Assembly (NCBI GenBank): GCA_003519685.1
Contig: DOWG01000024.1
Span: 5,160-10,689, forward strand
Source: Lachnospiraceae bacterium
GTDB lineage: Bacteria > Bacillota > Clostridia > Lachnospirales > Lachnospiraceae
Length of the DNA: 5,530 bases
Direction of reading: 5' to 3'
Shown here: positions 4,952-5,530 of the stretch, one piece after another
How the letters are laid out: the number at the start of each line of letters is the position of its first letter
Numbering within the stretch: position 1 is the stretch's first letter
Translations under genes and position numbers: made by a program
The notes under the pieces: model-generated
Seen by the model: only the letters and a program-made list of their open reading frames with translations
What the model was told of the DNA's origin: nothing
Database searches by the model: none

Positions 4952-5530
4952 CTAGGCAGAGACGATTGGCAGTACAATAGTAAATACGCATCCATGTCCG
5001 TATTCACTTCTTACATTGATTGAGCCGTTGTGTTTGTTGACTATAATGTCATAGGAAATACTAAGGCCCAATCCGGTACCTTTCCCAATCTCTTTTGTTG
5101 TAAAGAATGGTTCGAAAATTTTTGATAGGTTTTCCTTTGGTATTCCGGGTCCGTCATCTTCAAAACGGATTATAATATTCGGGTCGGTTTGTCTTGCAAC
5201 AATCCGTATGGTACCCATATTATACCGTTTCTGGGACTTGATTGCCTGCGCTGCATTGACTAAGATGTTGACAAAGACCTGTGCGATTTGGACGCCGTTA
5301 CAGTACAGTATAATATCCTCCGGAACATCGATTTCTAAGTTTGCGACGTATTTGACTTCGTTTTTACTGATAAGAAATACCTGGTGAACTAAATCCAATA
5401 AATCGTAGGAACTCTTTTCGTCATCTTTGACGGATCTTGTAAATACGCGGAGCGACTGCACGATCTTCGTAACTCGGTGAATTCCTTCCTCGGAATCGGA
5501 GAGAATGCTCTGAAGTTCGTCCAAGATCTG
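4952..5530 (-). CDS. Sensor histidine kinase, C-terminal part (5' end beyond the window)
   Basis: The reading frame stays open to the window edge, giving 192 visible residues of a longer kinase; the TTG at 5524 is internal, preceded in frame by Gln-Ile. Residues about 1-32 (EEGIHRVTKIVQSLRVFTR) are the second helix of a HisKA-type dimerisation domain; the phosphoacceptor histidine helix is outside the window. The HATPase_c domain is complete: N-box VNILVNAAQAI (87-97, Asn88 and Asn92), G1 box EDDGPGIP (124-131), F box FEPFFTTK (139-146) and G2 box GKGTGLGLS (149-157), ending in SEYGHGCVFTIVLP. The spacing and wording are those of PAS-type kinases. All ATP-binding boxes are intact, so the enzyme should be an active kinase that phosphorylates the adjacent REC-HDOD regulator. 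The sensor domain and the signal cannot be seen. Confidence 0.93.
   Translation of the reverse strand, partial: QILDELQSILSDSEEGIHRVTKIVQSLRVFTRSVKDDEKSSYDLLDLVHQVFLISKNEVKYVANLEIDVPEDIILYCNGVQIAQVFVNILVNAAQAIKSQKRYNMGTIRIVARQTDPNIIIRFEDDGPGIPKENLSKIFEPFFTTKEIGKGTGLGLSISYDIIVNKHNGSINVRSEYGHGCVFTIVLPIVSA

Noticed and set aside
1..5530. Mobile element, CRISPR, tRNA/rRNA or riboswitch
   Set aside because: No transposase, integrase, repeat-spacer pattern, tRNA-like cloverleaf or recognisable riboswitch core was seen on either strand.

Overview
The window looks like a chromosomal segment of a low-to-moderate GC Gram-positive anaerobe, most likely a Clostridia/Lachnospiraceae-type Firmicute. The grounds are strong AGGAGG-like ribosome sites, a class II lipobox lipoprotein of a clostridial type, an oxygen-sensitive KamA-type radical SAM enzyme, and a kinase/HDOD regulator pair. 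Taxonomy is inferred from style and protein families; there is no marker gene.

Layout: (1) Positions 92-2293, plus strand, hold a tight two-gene unit. The first gene is a D-Ala-D-Ala-ligase-like ATP-grasp enzyme. The second, 18 bases downstream, is a lysine 2,3-aminomutase (KamA) family radical SAM/PLP enzyme. The unit is closed by a strong intrinsic terminator (2341-2393). (2) Positions 2294-2499 are an intergenic region with an AT-rich hairpin after the kamA stop, the terminator, and a 20-bp near-perfect palindrome that could be an operator. (3) Positions 2500-3546, plus strand, encode a predicted lipoprotein with a DUF3221/YobA-like middle and a separate C-terminal domain. (4) Positions 3547-3651 carry a GC-rich hairpin and a bidirectional terminator between convergent genes. 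(5) Positions 3652-5530, minus strand, hold a two-component pair: the C-terminal part of a sensor histidine kinase (its 5' end lies beyond the window) and, downstream of it, a response regulator with a REC receiver and an HDOD output domain.

How the genes may work together: the ATP-grasp/KamA pair reads as a small biosynthetic operon. KamA would move an alpha-amino group to the beta position (both acidic residues that hold the side-chain amine of lysine in the characterised enzyme are kept). The ATP-grasp ligase would then join an amino acid, possibly that beta-amino acid, through an amide bond. Neither the lysine-fermentation genes nor the beta-lysine acetyltransferase usually found with AblA is in the window, so a beta-amino-acid-containing dipeptide or amide (osmolyte, precursor or small metabolite) is the most interesting hypothesis here. 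This is inference. The lipoprotein and the two-component pair look like separate transcription units with no visible functional tie to it.
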